Assembly: GCA_963662155.1 (NCBI GenBank) | Contig: OY759272.1 | Location: 43,371,210-43,435,209, forward strand | Length of the DNA stretch: 64,000 bases | Source: Lamellibrachia columna | Taxonomy: Eukaryota; Annelida; Polychaeta; Sabellida; Siboglinidae | Reading direction: 5' to 3' | Shown here: one piece after another, positions 1 through 35,000 of the stretch | Layout of the letters: the number at the start of each line of letters is the position of its first letter | How positions within the stretch are numbered: the stretch's first letter is position 1 | Made by a program: the position numbers and the translations under genes | The notes under the pieces: model-generated | Databases searched by the model: none | The model's input: the letters and a program-made list of their open reading frames with translations, nothing else | What the model was told of the DNA's origin: nothing

Positions 1-657
1 AGTTTATTCCTGTTATGCTAAAAATTGGTTTTTACAAGGGTGTATTTTATACCAAATATATGTCTGCTGGTATGATTTTCAAGATTTTCATGTGATATAG
101 TTTCAGACTTGGTATTGGATCACAAAGAAGCATGTGTATGATCAGTAGAGCACAGCTTACATCGTGTGAAACATTACATACCATTTTAAGTGGTGCAGTT
201 TGGCCAGATTCCCAAATGTTTGGGTTATATGGTTAAATTCTGATATAAAAATTGTGGTTTATATGTATTGTCACATGGTTGACTATGAAGTAGGAACATC
301 CTCAAATCTGTAATGTTTATTTGTGTAACTTTTAGAAACACATCTTTTTTGGAGTACACTAGCTTTTTTATGATATGTGTGATGTGAACATTTTCATATG
401 CATTTATTATTATTTTATTATTACAAATATACATTACGTTTTTTATTATATATTATTTATGATAGGACTATTTGGACTATATTTCAGAATATTTATTATT
501 GATAATGTTTTTAATGTATTTATTTATTTTTTATTTATATATTTACTTTTTATAATTAGTTATATATAATAATATGCATGTAAATAGCCTGAGAGCAATC
601 TTTTGATCGAGTGCTGTATAAATACTTTTGTTATTAGTAATATTATTATTATAACAG
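1..657 (+). other. CEP164 intron, left edge of window
   Basis: AT-rich sequence with no coding exon that I can support. It ends in an acceptor (ATAACAG) at 657 that opens the first visible CEP164 exon. It should be the 3' part of the intron leading to the upstream half of the gene. Confidence 0.6.
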
Positions 658-22870
<22,213 letters not shown>

Positions 22871-23020
22871 GGGCGACTTGCAGCATCGGCCATTTTCTGG
22901 TTGTGAGAAACATATTTTTGTTGTGTTTATTTATGTTTGTGGGACAGTGTACACGTAGTGTCAGTTTGTGTCGAACCCGCCATTGTGAAACTGTGATACG
23001 TAGAGCCATCTAGTGGACAG

Positions 23021-23026
23021 AATAAA
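23021..23026 (+). terminator. Probable CEP164 polyadenylation signal
   Basis: AATAAA lies 150 nt after the CEP164 stop codon and is followed within 30 nt by GT-rich sequence (TGTATGTGG, CATGTGGTGAG), the usual downstream element. It implies a 3' UTR of roughly 170-180 nt. Confidence 0.6.
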
Positions 23027-23689
23027 AAACGAGATTTATGTATGTGGATTCATGTGGTGAGATAGCTGTTTATGTCTGTCCCATAATATGTGCACCTCCA
23101 CAGTACTAGGCAACAAAATGAAGTGCATTAATGACTAACAACTAAAAGGAAAAATTACTAAAATTGGGTTCCTATAGACAAAGTCCTTATTTGGTTAGAA
23201 AATACATTTTTATGCATTTTCTAATTGCTAATGCACTTGTCTTCATTCTGTTGTCCAATATTGTAGAATTGCCCATAATTATGTGTGTATGACCTCCAAA
23301 TGAACATGTGACCTTGGACTCCTGGATGCAATTTGTGTTGTTCTGTGTTCGTTGGCACATGTGCACACCATGTACGATTTAAGTAGACATTTCTCAGTTA
23401 ACTACTAATTCAATCAAGATCTACATATTATAGTCAAATTAAAATGTTCATGAAAAATATGATTAAATAAATGACTCGTTAAAAAATAAACACAAGTTGG
23501 TTATAAAAGTGACATTTGGTTGAACCTTTGTGCCGAGTATTAAATGCGTCATGATTTGGCGAATGGCAAAAATATTTATGAAAAAGTATTTTATAAATGC
23601 AATTGATGTGTCATATGTCTGGGTTACCAAGGAACCATTGGTTTTGTTTTTATCTTGCGTCGTTCAAACCCTGTCAATGTTTTGGTGGT

Positions 23690-24130
23690 TCTGTATTATC
23701 AAATTATCATCAAATGCAAAAACAACTTTGGAATCAGACCTTGAAGCTCTCTCCTCAATTCGTTTGGCCCATCACAAATCGGGGTCATTGATGTTTAAAT
23801 ATGCAGTGTATGAATAGTTTATGTAACATCCGCAGTTGATTGAATAAAAGACGGCAGACTTTTGCTAAGATCATCGTAAGAATTGACTTTTATTGTTAGA
23901 TCAGGGAACTTATAAGTGTTAATTTATAGAGTCAGACCGCTGTTGCCGTTTTTTCGCCACATTTGATCAGACCTGGTCAGAAATAATTTAATAGCTTGTC
24001 CGATGATTTCATCAAAACTAAAGAAAAATGTTCAAGTGAGCTGGCTGTTGCATAGCTGTAGCTGTTGTAATAGATGCTTCAACTTTTTGTGAATGAGTCC
24101 CAAATGATACGAGCTAAATAATTGAATTGA
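23690..24130 (+). repeat. Dispersed repeat family Y, copy 1
   Basis: Shares an ordered series of blocks with 56135-56770: CTCCTCAATTCG, GTGTATGAATAGTTTATGTA, AAGAATTGACTTTTATTGTT and TTTAATAGCTTGTCCGATGA. The reverse complement is found at 29405-29815 and 54580-55030. No coding sequence recognised; class unknown. Confidence 0.65.
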
Positions 24131-24870
24131 GGAGGGACGTTGAAATGAGGGCAGTAATACAAAGTGCACAAATATTAATCTTTGTTTTGATGACAAATAC
24201 TAAAAGTTATAGAAATTTGAGTACATCAGACAATGTGGAGTACTATTGGATGAAAGTTGTGTGATGTTTAGGTGTGATATCGTCTGTATTGTCCCAATCT
24301 AGGTTTGAATCCCGAATGAAAAAATAATTCTCCATTGACATGTATTGTAGACCCCCGCCATACCTCACTCACTCGGATGGCCCCTCCAATACAAAATCCT
24401 CTGTCCATGCCGCTGGTTTGGCATGAGTATAGCCTGGAACTTCTAGTGAAGCTATGGCCTTTCTTATTGTGAAGAACATTCAACCTTTCAACTAATTCCT
24501 CCCAGCATGGTAAGGTTCTAGGCTGCTACATTGGGTTTGAACTTGGGATCACTGAGTGAAGAATACACGTAACAACTAACTTTTTGTAGAAAAACAGTGC
24601 ATATTTACAGTTAGGCAAACACGTTCTCAGTATTTGACTGAAGGATTATTTTAACCATCATAAATTATGGTGTTTTTACTGTGTATTTATTTGTGAGTTT
24701 ATTTGTGGAAACGTGGTTAGATTTCTGATGACTCTACGTGTTGTTCTTGTTGTTCTTCTTATCGTTTCTATGCAAATGTGACAAAGTATTAATTTTGTAT
24801 CCTGTTTATAAGCAGTGTTATGATGGGTGTTGATTCATGGTGCTCAATTCACAACTGCCTTCATAAAACT

Positions 24871-24872
24871 GT

Positions 24873-24926
<54 letters not shown>

Positions 24927-24952
24927 CGTGCGTGCGTGCGTGCGTGCGTGTG
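24871..24952 (+). repeat. GT microsatellite with GTGC tail
   Basis: About 25 GT dinucleotides followed by GTGCGTGC repeats; intergenic. Confidence 0.95.
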
Positions 24953-26306
24953 TTTTATACACATATTCTCGTACACCATACTATCCCACAATGTCATAAC
25001 TGCTGTTTTTAGAATTTACATAATCTGTATCATCATTTTGCCTACAGCTGTAAAGTAATTGCAGAACATATCACTAAAACCTTCTGTTTTAACGTCTCAA
25101 AATTATTTTAGAGCAGCTACAAAGTTGCTTTATAAAAATGTTGCCAGTCAGCAACACGCAAGAGATTTTTTTAACATGTGATGAATGTTTTCAGGCATTT
25201 AATGAAGTTATAATAATGGAATGCAAGTCTCGCAAGCTCCAGTCAACATATCTCAGTTTGTATGGCGAGCTTGTTGTGAACATGCGTGGCAAGCCAGCAG
25301 ACAGATAATCATATGGGTTAGTTTGCGATCTTATGGATTTCTTTTACCAGTCTAACGAGTGTGCACCACTCAGGGTTGACATGTATAATGTCAGTTACTT
25401 AGTCCATTGTTGATTTTCATAGGAACACAGATTAACCAACAGTCCCACTACTCATGGAAAAGCAGGAAACTGTTTATGGAAAAACGGGAAACTGTTTATG
25501 GAAAAGTGGGAAACTGTTCATGGAAAGCGAGAAACGTCCTCCTCCGCTCAACGTTCGTTAGCAACTTTTGTAGCGAACTCAGATGTGTTGTTTTTATGGG
25601 TTACCGTTTTTATTTGCAGTTCTTGTTCGCAGTGAACGCATATGCGAGAAAATGTGAAATCACCTGAGAGCATAGAAATAATACATGCCTCGAATGGCCT
25701 GGTGTGCAGCAGAGATAAATTTTTCGTAAAAGAATTATGACTATGAAAGTTATAAAAAGCAGGACATTTTGTCAACAAAAAACAGGAAAGTGGGAGCGAA
25801 AAGGAAAATCTGTATTTCCTGCTCGAAATCGGCAGTGTTAACACGAATACAACACTCAGTTAACAGAAGAGAACTCGTATGCACTGTTGATAACATACAG
25901 CATTTGTACTATACCTTTGTAGAGAGACTAATCTGTATTAAAATAAAGCTGTACAATTTTGTACAAATTGGATAGATGTGTTTGTCATTATCTTACAAGT
26001 CCTCTTCTAGCTTTGTAGGCGTTTCTGCCTCTCAAGTCTACAATGTATTCACCAATTTACATTGGAGTAGTTATTTCTACACTGAAAATAAAGTCTTGTT
26101 GCAATATATTTATTCAATAAACTCTGAAACATAGGTACAAACAACAGAACAAGTACATGCGATGTCTTGAGCAGCACTACATGGAAATGTACTTCAGATT
26201 AATACTAAGGGATACGTAACCTCCATGTAGCAGTTTCAAAGCTATTTTGCTATGTTAATTTTATATATTTTTGTAATGATTTTAGCTACACAGCACCTCC
26301 CAAGTG

Positions 26307-26359
26307 ATGTATGTGTATGTATGTATGTATGTATGTATGTATGTATGTATGTATGTATG
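26307..26359 (+). repeat. (TATG)n microsatellite
   Basis: Around twelve TATG units; intergenic. Confidence 0.95.
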
Positions 26360-26430
26360 GTGGTCCGCCCTATTCACTCGAGCGAAAAGGACACACCAGG
26401 CAGAGTTGAATATATACAAGTATTCAGGCT

Positions 26431-27135
26431 TTTCTAAGGTCTATCATACAGGCAAACTGCCCATTTGAAAGACCTACTCTGCCCATATGACATTGCTATG
26501 AATCTTCAATTTTAATATATCATATTAAAATGAAACTAAGACAAGAACAACTTTACCTAATAATCATAATTAGTTTTAAAACTTTCCCGGCATAGTGGCC
26601 AAAAATGCCCAACTCCGTATTTGTGCTTAGCAGCCAACCTGTTGACTGTTTGTTTTCAATGCCGTCATTCAACTATTTATAACCAAATTGGGTTCAAATA
26701 TCAACCACGTGATGTCGCCATTTTGGCATTGTAATTTTTGTGTCCTGCCCTGTTGTTGATGGTGGCACCGTCTGTCGTCAGTTTGACCTTTTCTTTGTTT
26801 ATTTCAATTGTATTTTGTACAATAATACTGCTAAGCACATTTTTTTGCAATCTATTAGGTGTTGGTTTTATATAATTTTGAATTAAACAAAAACATTCCA
26901 GTCACAATTCACAAAACACAATTGGTAGCCATCTTGAAAATTGTAATTTTTATGTTTTCATAATAATAAAAAGTAACCAGATCAGAATTGGATCACTGTT
27001 TTAGTGGGACAAAATTAGCAACATGCGACAAAAAGCACAACTGGCAACCATCTTAAGGTAAACCAGTTGTCAAAACATTTTGCCTGCATGAAACTTCGCA
27101 CTGCTCATATGAGTTGAATCTTAAAAAACCTTCAA
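26431..27135 (+). mobile_element. Dispersed repeat family X, copy A
   Basis: Begins TTTCTAAGGTCTATCATAC and ends CATATGAGTTGAATCTTAAA. The interior is collinear with the reverse complement of 29865-30660: shared GTCAGTTTGACCTTTTCTTT, GTTTATTTCAATTG, AACATTCCAGTCACAATTCA, CATCTTAAGGTAAACCA and TGTCAAAAC. No ORF. Terminal TTAAGG/CCTTAA blocks suggest a non-autonomous inverted-repeat element. Confidence 0.7.
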
Positions 27136-28226
27136 GTATTACAGAACTTGGAGGAACATTAAGCTCAAACATTACAAGATACAAATAATTAATGGATCTC
27201 AGGCCATTTGGCCTACAATTTGGTCAGTCTAAAAAATGTACATATGCTAACCACTACATCACAGCGAGAATCACTACATTTTACAACAACTGTACAAGTC
27301 GTAATAACAACATCATCTGCAACAATAACAACTCCAATACTAACTATATACCTACATCAGTGAATGAGCACTGAACAATAACAATGACTAATGTCCTAGA
27401 GGAAAATGCTGAGCAAATATATATATATATATATATGTATTGTAAACATCTTTGACAGTTGTTTGTATCATAAAAATATACTTTAAATATTTGAAGCTGA
27501 ATTGTTTTGGACAAACATATCAGTAGACACAAATGGCAGACAATTAGCAATAGATAAAATATTACAAGAAAACTACAGCATAAAAGTGTCATTCAACATC
27601 ACAACAATGTATAACATCAGTTACTAGATAGATAACACAAATTAATTGGCGCTTAGTATAATTAAAATGGACATAATATCAATTAAGGTTTTTTCAATCA
27701 GCACAGTCAGTCATATAGCACAATGTATCTACAGTTCACAGCTTTATGATAGCATCTGTTGTCATTGCCTAAGATTTCCCCTCCTTTACCATATTCCAGT
27801 ATAATTTAAAATACTACATTATTTATAACTACACTTTATACCATTGAGATTATAGCAAGACAATAGTCATGTTTTCTATCAATAAATAGTGCGTATGTAT
27901 AAATGCTATGCATCGCGCGATCGATTGTCAACGGAAGAACAACTTGTACTTCAAATTAGAGAGTCGGAAAGAATTAGTTTCAGCATAGAATACAACATAC
28001 CAACAATAACGATTATTGATATTTAAAAAAAATCACAACGATAGCATTGGAACGGCTGATGTGACATTTTAATAATTGCGATTGCTTCAGTGCATGGCAA
28101 ATGATTCACACAAATTACATGTTGTACTTGGGGGGGGGGGTACTTCCGTTGACAATCTGACGTGATTTCATCTTTATATTAGTGTTGTATTATGCACCGG
28201 GGCGCCACTGGTTCCTCCTGTTAGTC

Positions 28227-28232
28227 TTTATT
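28227..28232 (-). terminator. Candidate SLC17 polyadenylation signal
   Basis: TTTATT on the plus strand (AATAAA on the minus strand) lies about 185 nt beyond the SLC17 stop codon. Other AATAAA matches occur farther out, so the choice is tentative. Confidence 0.4.
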
Positions 28233-28360
28233 GTCACATTTGTAATGTTTTGAACTTTATAATCTTAAAACACTACACAGTTACACAAACATACATCAAA
28301 ACAAACTACTATATGCCGTTACAGTCAATAATATATCATTAAAGTGGAGAGCTAATATGT

Positions 28361-28450
28361 CAGTCATCATTTGGCTACATGAGGGTCAGTCATCATTTGG
28401 TGGAGTGCTGACGTGTTTCAGTCATCATTTGGCGGAGTGCTGACATGATG
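28361..28450 (-). repeat. Tandem duplication of the SLC17 stop-codon region
   Basis: CAGTCATCATTTGG recurs at 28361, 28387 and 28419; the last two units are 32 bp and include GGAGTGCTGAC. The unit codes the last residues (VSTPPNDD) plus TGA, so the C-terminal codons and stop are copied into the 3' UTR. Confidence 0.8.
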
Positions 28451-29028
28451 TTCGTAACCATCCGGTTCGATCGCCCATTCCTGTTGGTTGCCGGAGGCGA
28501 ATAGGCTGTAGAAGATGGCGCCACCGCAGTAGATGACCGCAGCCAGTGAAAACACGATGCGCCATTCACTTGCGTACTGAAACATGCCAAATGCCAGATG
28601 TACACGTAGACTCCATGAGGTGTTTTGTGAAGTGTTAGCATTTTACTGCCCCATTGCAATGTACAAAGATCAGGGTGTCATGTTAATTTTCTGCCCAGCA
28701 AAGAATATTTTAAAATCAAGCTATTTTCTGGTCATTCATCTTTGATTGGTTGTGGAACAGTAGTGAATATTTAAAAATTCAAAACTAGCTTATGACATGC
28801 CGAAGATGTGACATGTCATACGGCATCAATAATAAATATTTATTTATATGTTGCACCACTTCGTAGATGACGGGAGAAATGACGACATAACAGAGAGAAC
28901 AAAATATATCCTCACTGAAACAACTACCACAACACATTAGTGACTTAATATATAATGGTGACATAACCAGATGGTGACATGTAATTCACCAGCACAATCA
29001 TTATAATATCGACACTAGAGTTGTCATA

Positions 29029-29063
<35 letters not shown>

Positions 29064-32000
29064 TAGGCATGATGTCATGTCAAAATTCGACCTACCCCGT
29101 GTGTCACTATAGAGCCAGTGACCGAGGGACTGATGATGCCAGGAATAGTAGCGACAGTGTTAGAGATACCCATCAGCACACCAGCATACTGAAACAGGTC
29201 ACACCATTTCAGTACACCCAAGTTGAACTAATACGTATAGAGAAAACTAGACCTGAAATGTTTCCTATCAATGTATGCAGCCGAAGCCTGTTGCCACAAA
29301 GAGGCTAGTTGCCACAAAGAGGCTAGTTGCCACAAATAGGCTAGTTGCCACAAAGAGGTTATATATAGTTGTCACAAAGAAGTTAGTTGTCACAAAGAGG
29401 CTAGTTTAAAGGTCCCTAATCAATTCATTTGTTTGCTCATCTCATTTCAGACACATTTTGTGCAAAATCAAACCTACCTAATATCCACTTTGACAGGCTA
29501 GCTTGTTTATGCAAATCTGTTATTTCATTTTGGTGAAATCACCAGACAAACTATTAAATGATTTTTACCGGATCCGGTCACAAAACATTGGAAAAATAGC
29601 AAAGTGTCACCTCTATGTAAAATACCCTATTCACACTTTCACTAGTTACCTGATCTAATGATCAAAGACAATTCTTTTGATGATATTAACAAAAGAACAC
29701 ACTCTTTTATTAAACTGACTGCACATATTACTTAAACTATTCACACACTACACATTTGAATATCAAGGAACTTGGTTCGTGATGGGCTGAACGAGTTGTG
29801 GAAACAACTTTAACATTATAATGATGATATAATTGACACAAAGATGTGGTACAATCAGGGTTTTATTTAGGGTTCAGCGCATACAGGCAGTGTGAAGTTT
29901 CACACGGGCGACAGGTTTTGACAACTTGGTTTACCTTAAGATGGTCATCAATAATTATTGTGCTTTATGTCATGCGTGGCACATAGTAAAATGAGGATAT
30001 CCTGATAACCATTGAATTTGTGAATGAAATATGCTGCTAAAAATTGTAGTTACAATTTTTTATTGTTAAATCATGAAACAATGCTTTTTAATGTCGACGG
30101 AAAATAAACATCAACTTCACTATGTTATAAAAATTCCAATGTCAGTACTAAAACAGTTATCCAATTATGATGGTTCTTCACTATTAAGCATATTTTTGTC
30201 ACCATGCATGAAAACATAAAAATAATTTTTTTAAAGATGGCTGCCAATTGTGTGCAAATAAATTGTGAATTGTGACTGGAATGTTTTTGTTTCAAATTAT
30301 GCAAAACCAACACCCAAAAGATTGCAAACTCTTTCACAAAAATGTGCTGAGCAATATGATTGTACTAGCAAAATGCAATTGAAATAAACAAAGAAAAGGT
30401 CAAACTGATGACAGACGATGCCACGACCAACAACAAACAAAAAAATTATGATGCCAAAATGGTGACATCACGTGGTTGCCTCATTATCATATCTCATTCC
30501 ATGTGAGATTTGAACCCAATAAGATTATAAACAGCCAAATGACAGTTGGGTTGGGTGTTTTTGGCTGCTGTGCCCAGGAAAGTTTTAAGAATAATTATGA
30601 TTATTATTCATAACTTAATTTTAATATTATATATTAAAAATATGAAAGGCCTTAAAAAAAGACCTGGGTACAATTATCTTGACCTTTAGTCAGGTATCAG
30701 AGACGTACCTGTGGAGCCAAATCGAGGTGATTGACAGCAAAGCCCGCCCACGCAAACCCTCCGAGGCCGACCGCGAAGGAGAGACAGGAAATGGCTGCCC
30801 CCGGGGTCATTGTGAACGCAGCGATGGTCATGAACAGGGCCTGCGACATGAACGCTGAAACATTGTGAACAATTGCTCAATGTCAAAATAAAGAACATGT
30901 GCAACAACGAATTATATAGGTTGTAATGAACATTGTAAAACATTAATTAATGATGACAACATATTAATATGCTCATATTAAGAGAACATATTAATGTGTC
31001 CATTATGAAAGTGAATAGTGAAATGTTTATGAATATGACAGTATAACAGTATGTAAATACTGATATAAATGGTTTTCATTTCTCTGATAGCTGTCCAGTT
31101 TTACGGAAACAAAGTAATGATGATAATGATGTCTTATATAGTGCCGGCACCAGTGCATAGAGAAGTGGGTCATGGTGCTTACTCCATTTTTAGAGCAGGT
31201 TTTTTGGCAGTGCCTAAATTGGCTAAAAAATTTTTTTATTCAAATTCATGTTAATCTAGATATCATCCAAAAATATTCTTACCTCCAGCAGTGAAGAACC
31301 TGCGTGTGTTAGTGATACACAAGAGGTCACGTTTACGAATGAAGTCAGCGAGTTGACCTCCGGCCTGCACCATGACAACCATGACTATGTAGGGCAACGC
31401 TGCCATTGTCCCAGCCTGCAACATTCAACAACATAGGAATCAGCGAGTTGACCTCCGACCTGCACCATGACAACCATGACTATGTAGGGTAACGCTGCCA
31501 TTGTCCCAGCCTGCAACATTCAACAACATAGGAATCAGGGAGTTGACCTCCGACCTGCACCATGACAACCATGACTATGTAGGGCAACCCTGCCATTGAC
31601 CCAGCCTGCAACATTCAACAACATAGGAATCAGGGAGTTGACCTCCGACCTGCACCATGACAACCATGACTATGTAGGGCAACGCTGCCATTGACCCAGC
31701 CTGCAACATTCAACAACATAGGAATCAGGGAGTTGACCTCCGACCTGCACCATGACAACCATGACTATGTAGGGCAACGCTGCCATTGACCTAGCCTGCA
31801 ACATTCAACAACATAGGAATCAGGGATGTCAACAAAGTTCTCACTATATTCATCTTGAAGGGTTCTCCTTAAAGTTTTAGAATTATTATACACACATTAT
31901 ATAAATGTAGAAGTATACTGTCTGTATTTATATGTGCATGTGTGTATGTGTGTGTGTGTGTGTGTGCGTGTGTGCGCGTGCGTGCGTGCGTGCGTGTTTG

Positions 32001-35000
32001 TGTGTGTGCATGACTGTGTGTTCATGACTGTGTGTGCATGTGTGTGCATGCATGCGTGCGTGTGTAGGCACATACATCTGCATGTGTGTGTGTGCGCATG
32101 AGGGATTTCTTCAAGGTGCCAAACTTGCTGTTAACTTGATTTTGAAACTGGTGTCCACTATAAACTGAGGAAAAATTTACAAAATATTCACCTTGTAGAG
32201 GTCATACAAAATATTCACCTTGTAGAGGTCATACTCCATGACATCACTGAGGAAAGATGGAAGCTCAGTGAGGAGGGTGTAGAAACCCCAGTTCTCAGCA
32301 AAGTGCGCAACAACAATGGCCAGGACTGGTAAAGATGTCAGCATCTTCTTCCATGGCAGTGTTGAGGAAAATCCCTGAAAAATTGTAATACTTGTGATGT
32401 CAGAAAACTATTACTTTTTGCCATCACCAGGTGGCAGTAATTGCATGTAGTAGATTGATACTGACCAGTATGATGCAAGCAGCAGTGAAGACATGTTTAG
32501 AAATCTGCAAACTCAATTATTAATGATGTTATATATAATGTATATAGTGTTGAATAAATCATCTGAGATATAGAGATATTTCTCCTATGATAATTCATAA
32601 AGACAACTTCTTCCAGTGGTAATTAGTAATAACTTCTTCCTATGCTAACATGAACAATTTCTTCTTATGTTAATACTAACAACTTACTCTTATGCGAATA
32701 TGAACAACTTTTTCTAATTTCTAATCCTACCTCTAATCATGCATACAACTATAATCTGAACGTGGATTTATTTGACCTTCCTTACCCTCATTTTGAGGGT
32801 CATTCCCTGTTGGATGTAGTCAAGTTCATTGCGAGAGATGGTGGGATGATCCGCTGGACATTCACTGACCACTACACACCACATCCCAAACCACACGATG
32901 GCCACGGCACCTGTCAGAGAAAGCGAGATGACTTCATGTCATGTGGCATAATATATACACACATGCCAACCCTGAGTGGCGTGTAGCACTGTGCACCTGG
33001 AAGATTGGCAACAGAAATCAATAAGACCCACAAATGAACCCGTATGATTACCTACGTCTGTTGGTTTGCTGCATATGCCCAGAAGGAGCTTGCACTACAA
33101 ACTGGGACACACTGATTGGATCTTGCAAGACTTTGGGGCAGCAGACTACGCACAGCTAAGGAATGTGTGATGGTCTGTTATTTGCATGCAATTTCACAAG
33201 CATCAGTAATATGCCATAATACAAAAAGTCTTTGCATGAAACACAAATTTAGTAAAAATCTAGAGTTACAAGTAAACTGCAAGAGTTGGCATGTATGAAT
33301 ATAACCAATGTATGTTGTCATTTAAACCAACGGCACGAATACCTCGCTGTTCACTCCTACAAGAAAGTCTAGACAGCCATGGTCAGTTAACTCAGGTCAA
33401 AAATATGTTTCCAGAGTTAAAACCAGCAATGGAACTGGGACCTTGTAACTGTGTGGAATGCACTCCTCGTTAGCATTACCTCAGTAGGAAAAATTTTAAT
33501 ATTCCGGTGTCACTGAAAACCCACCTTTTTGATCTCGCTTTCTAAGGATTTTGTCATTATAGAAGTTCTACTTATTGCACTGTATTGTATATAGAGTGCC
33601 ACCTATTATATAATGCAACATTTCATGCGATACTAACAAGTAACATTACAAATATGTAACAACACAATCAATGGTCTACCTCATCAGCAAAAAACTGACA
33701 CTGAATATAAATAAAAAGCCTGATATATATTTATCCAAGCATGTTTGTTCGCTGGTTAAAATGTTCTCGTTTTATGAGTCGTTATACAATGTTTATTAAT
33801 AATAGTTAAACTCATCAAATAATAAATTGTAATTAAATGCTTTATATAATATATGATGTTTGTTTTAAGCTAATAAAAGTTCTAAATATACCTACCAAAG
33901 ATGTAGAAAATCCAGGCCCAGCCCAAAGTTTCGGCTATCCAGGCTGACAGTGGCATGGACACAACCGTTCCAAAGTAGGCCCCTGAAGAACCAATGGAAA
34001 GGAGCAGAAATATCAAAGGTAATACCTGTAAATTACAAGTTACAGTCATGTCCATGTTCTTCAGAAATCTGCGTGCTTTCTCTATACAATATATTTGCTT
34101 CATTATTCCACGCTTCAACAATCGATTTGGCTTCGTTAATCCAGCCCAAATACTTGGGCACCAAAGGGTGCAAGTAAAGGAGACTGTATTAATATTTATG
34201 CCACATTTTGCAGAACAGTACATAACGCATATTAGTTCCCTAGAGCATATCTAACATGGATTAAGATCAGTAGGTGATAACATAACTTTTAATATATGTG
34301 CTTGAAAATGTGTTCATGTGAAGTGTGTATGTGTGCATGCATGTGTGTGAATTGGTGTGCATGTGTATATATAAAGCATGTATACAAACATGCATCTATT
34401 ATCATAGAACAATAGAAAGAATACATAAACTGTCTCTCACCTGAAAATGATATTGTGACCAGCTTGCTCCGCTCCATGACTGGAGCCCACTTGCTCCAGA
34501 TAGCATGGGCACACGGGTATGTGACACCCTGTAAATAATGTAAATGTAAATAAAATATTATATTAATACATACATAAACATATAATGCATGTATATGACC
34601 TTTTTAACACATCTATGTGCGTGTGTGTGTGTATGCGTGCATGCATGGTGTGTGCGCATGTGTGCATCTGTTAAGGACATGTTTGTCTGCTTACCAATGA
34701 CTATTGTTGTCAATTTATCTAACACATGGATGACAACGATTTTGACTAGTTGGTTAACAACTACTGGGTCTCTTTTGTTGAAATTGTTGTAGTATGAGCA
34801 TGGGGATCAGATGGTTGTGTTTTCTTTATGCAAATGAATATAGACATTATGTTAGCATTTATGTAAATGTTTTCTTACATAGAACAACATGATACTATGA
34901 TGTCTTTGATCTGCCATTTGTTACCATAATAATAATATTATTCACTGGGGAAATCCATTCAGGTTTGACCACCAGTTGACCAGTTAACAGATAATGCATC

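Larger units (their letters stand above)
22871..28417. other. Convergent CEP164-SLC17 spacer
   Basis: After the CEP164 3' UTR there is no supportable gene up to the SLC17 stop codon. The spacer holds a family-Y repeat (about 23690-24130), a GT microsatellite, a TATG microsatellite, a family-X repeat (26431-27135), an AT tract at 27419-27436 and a G10 run near 28131. The rest is unremarkable AT-rich DNA. Confidence 0.7.

Noticed and set aside
24290..24330. GGTTTGAATCCCG as a tRNA B box
   Set aside because: No cloverleaf or A box at the right distance; at best a decayed SINE, so not called as a tRNA gene.
33882..34223. 113-codon minus-strand frame
   Set aside because: Mostly intron readthrough; only 33982-33896 is an SLC17 exon.
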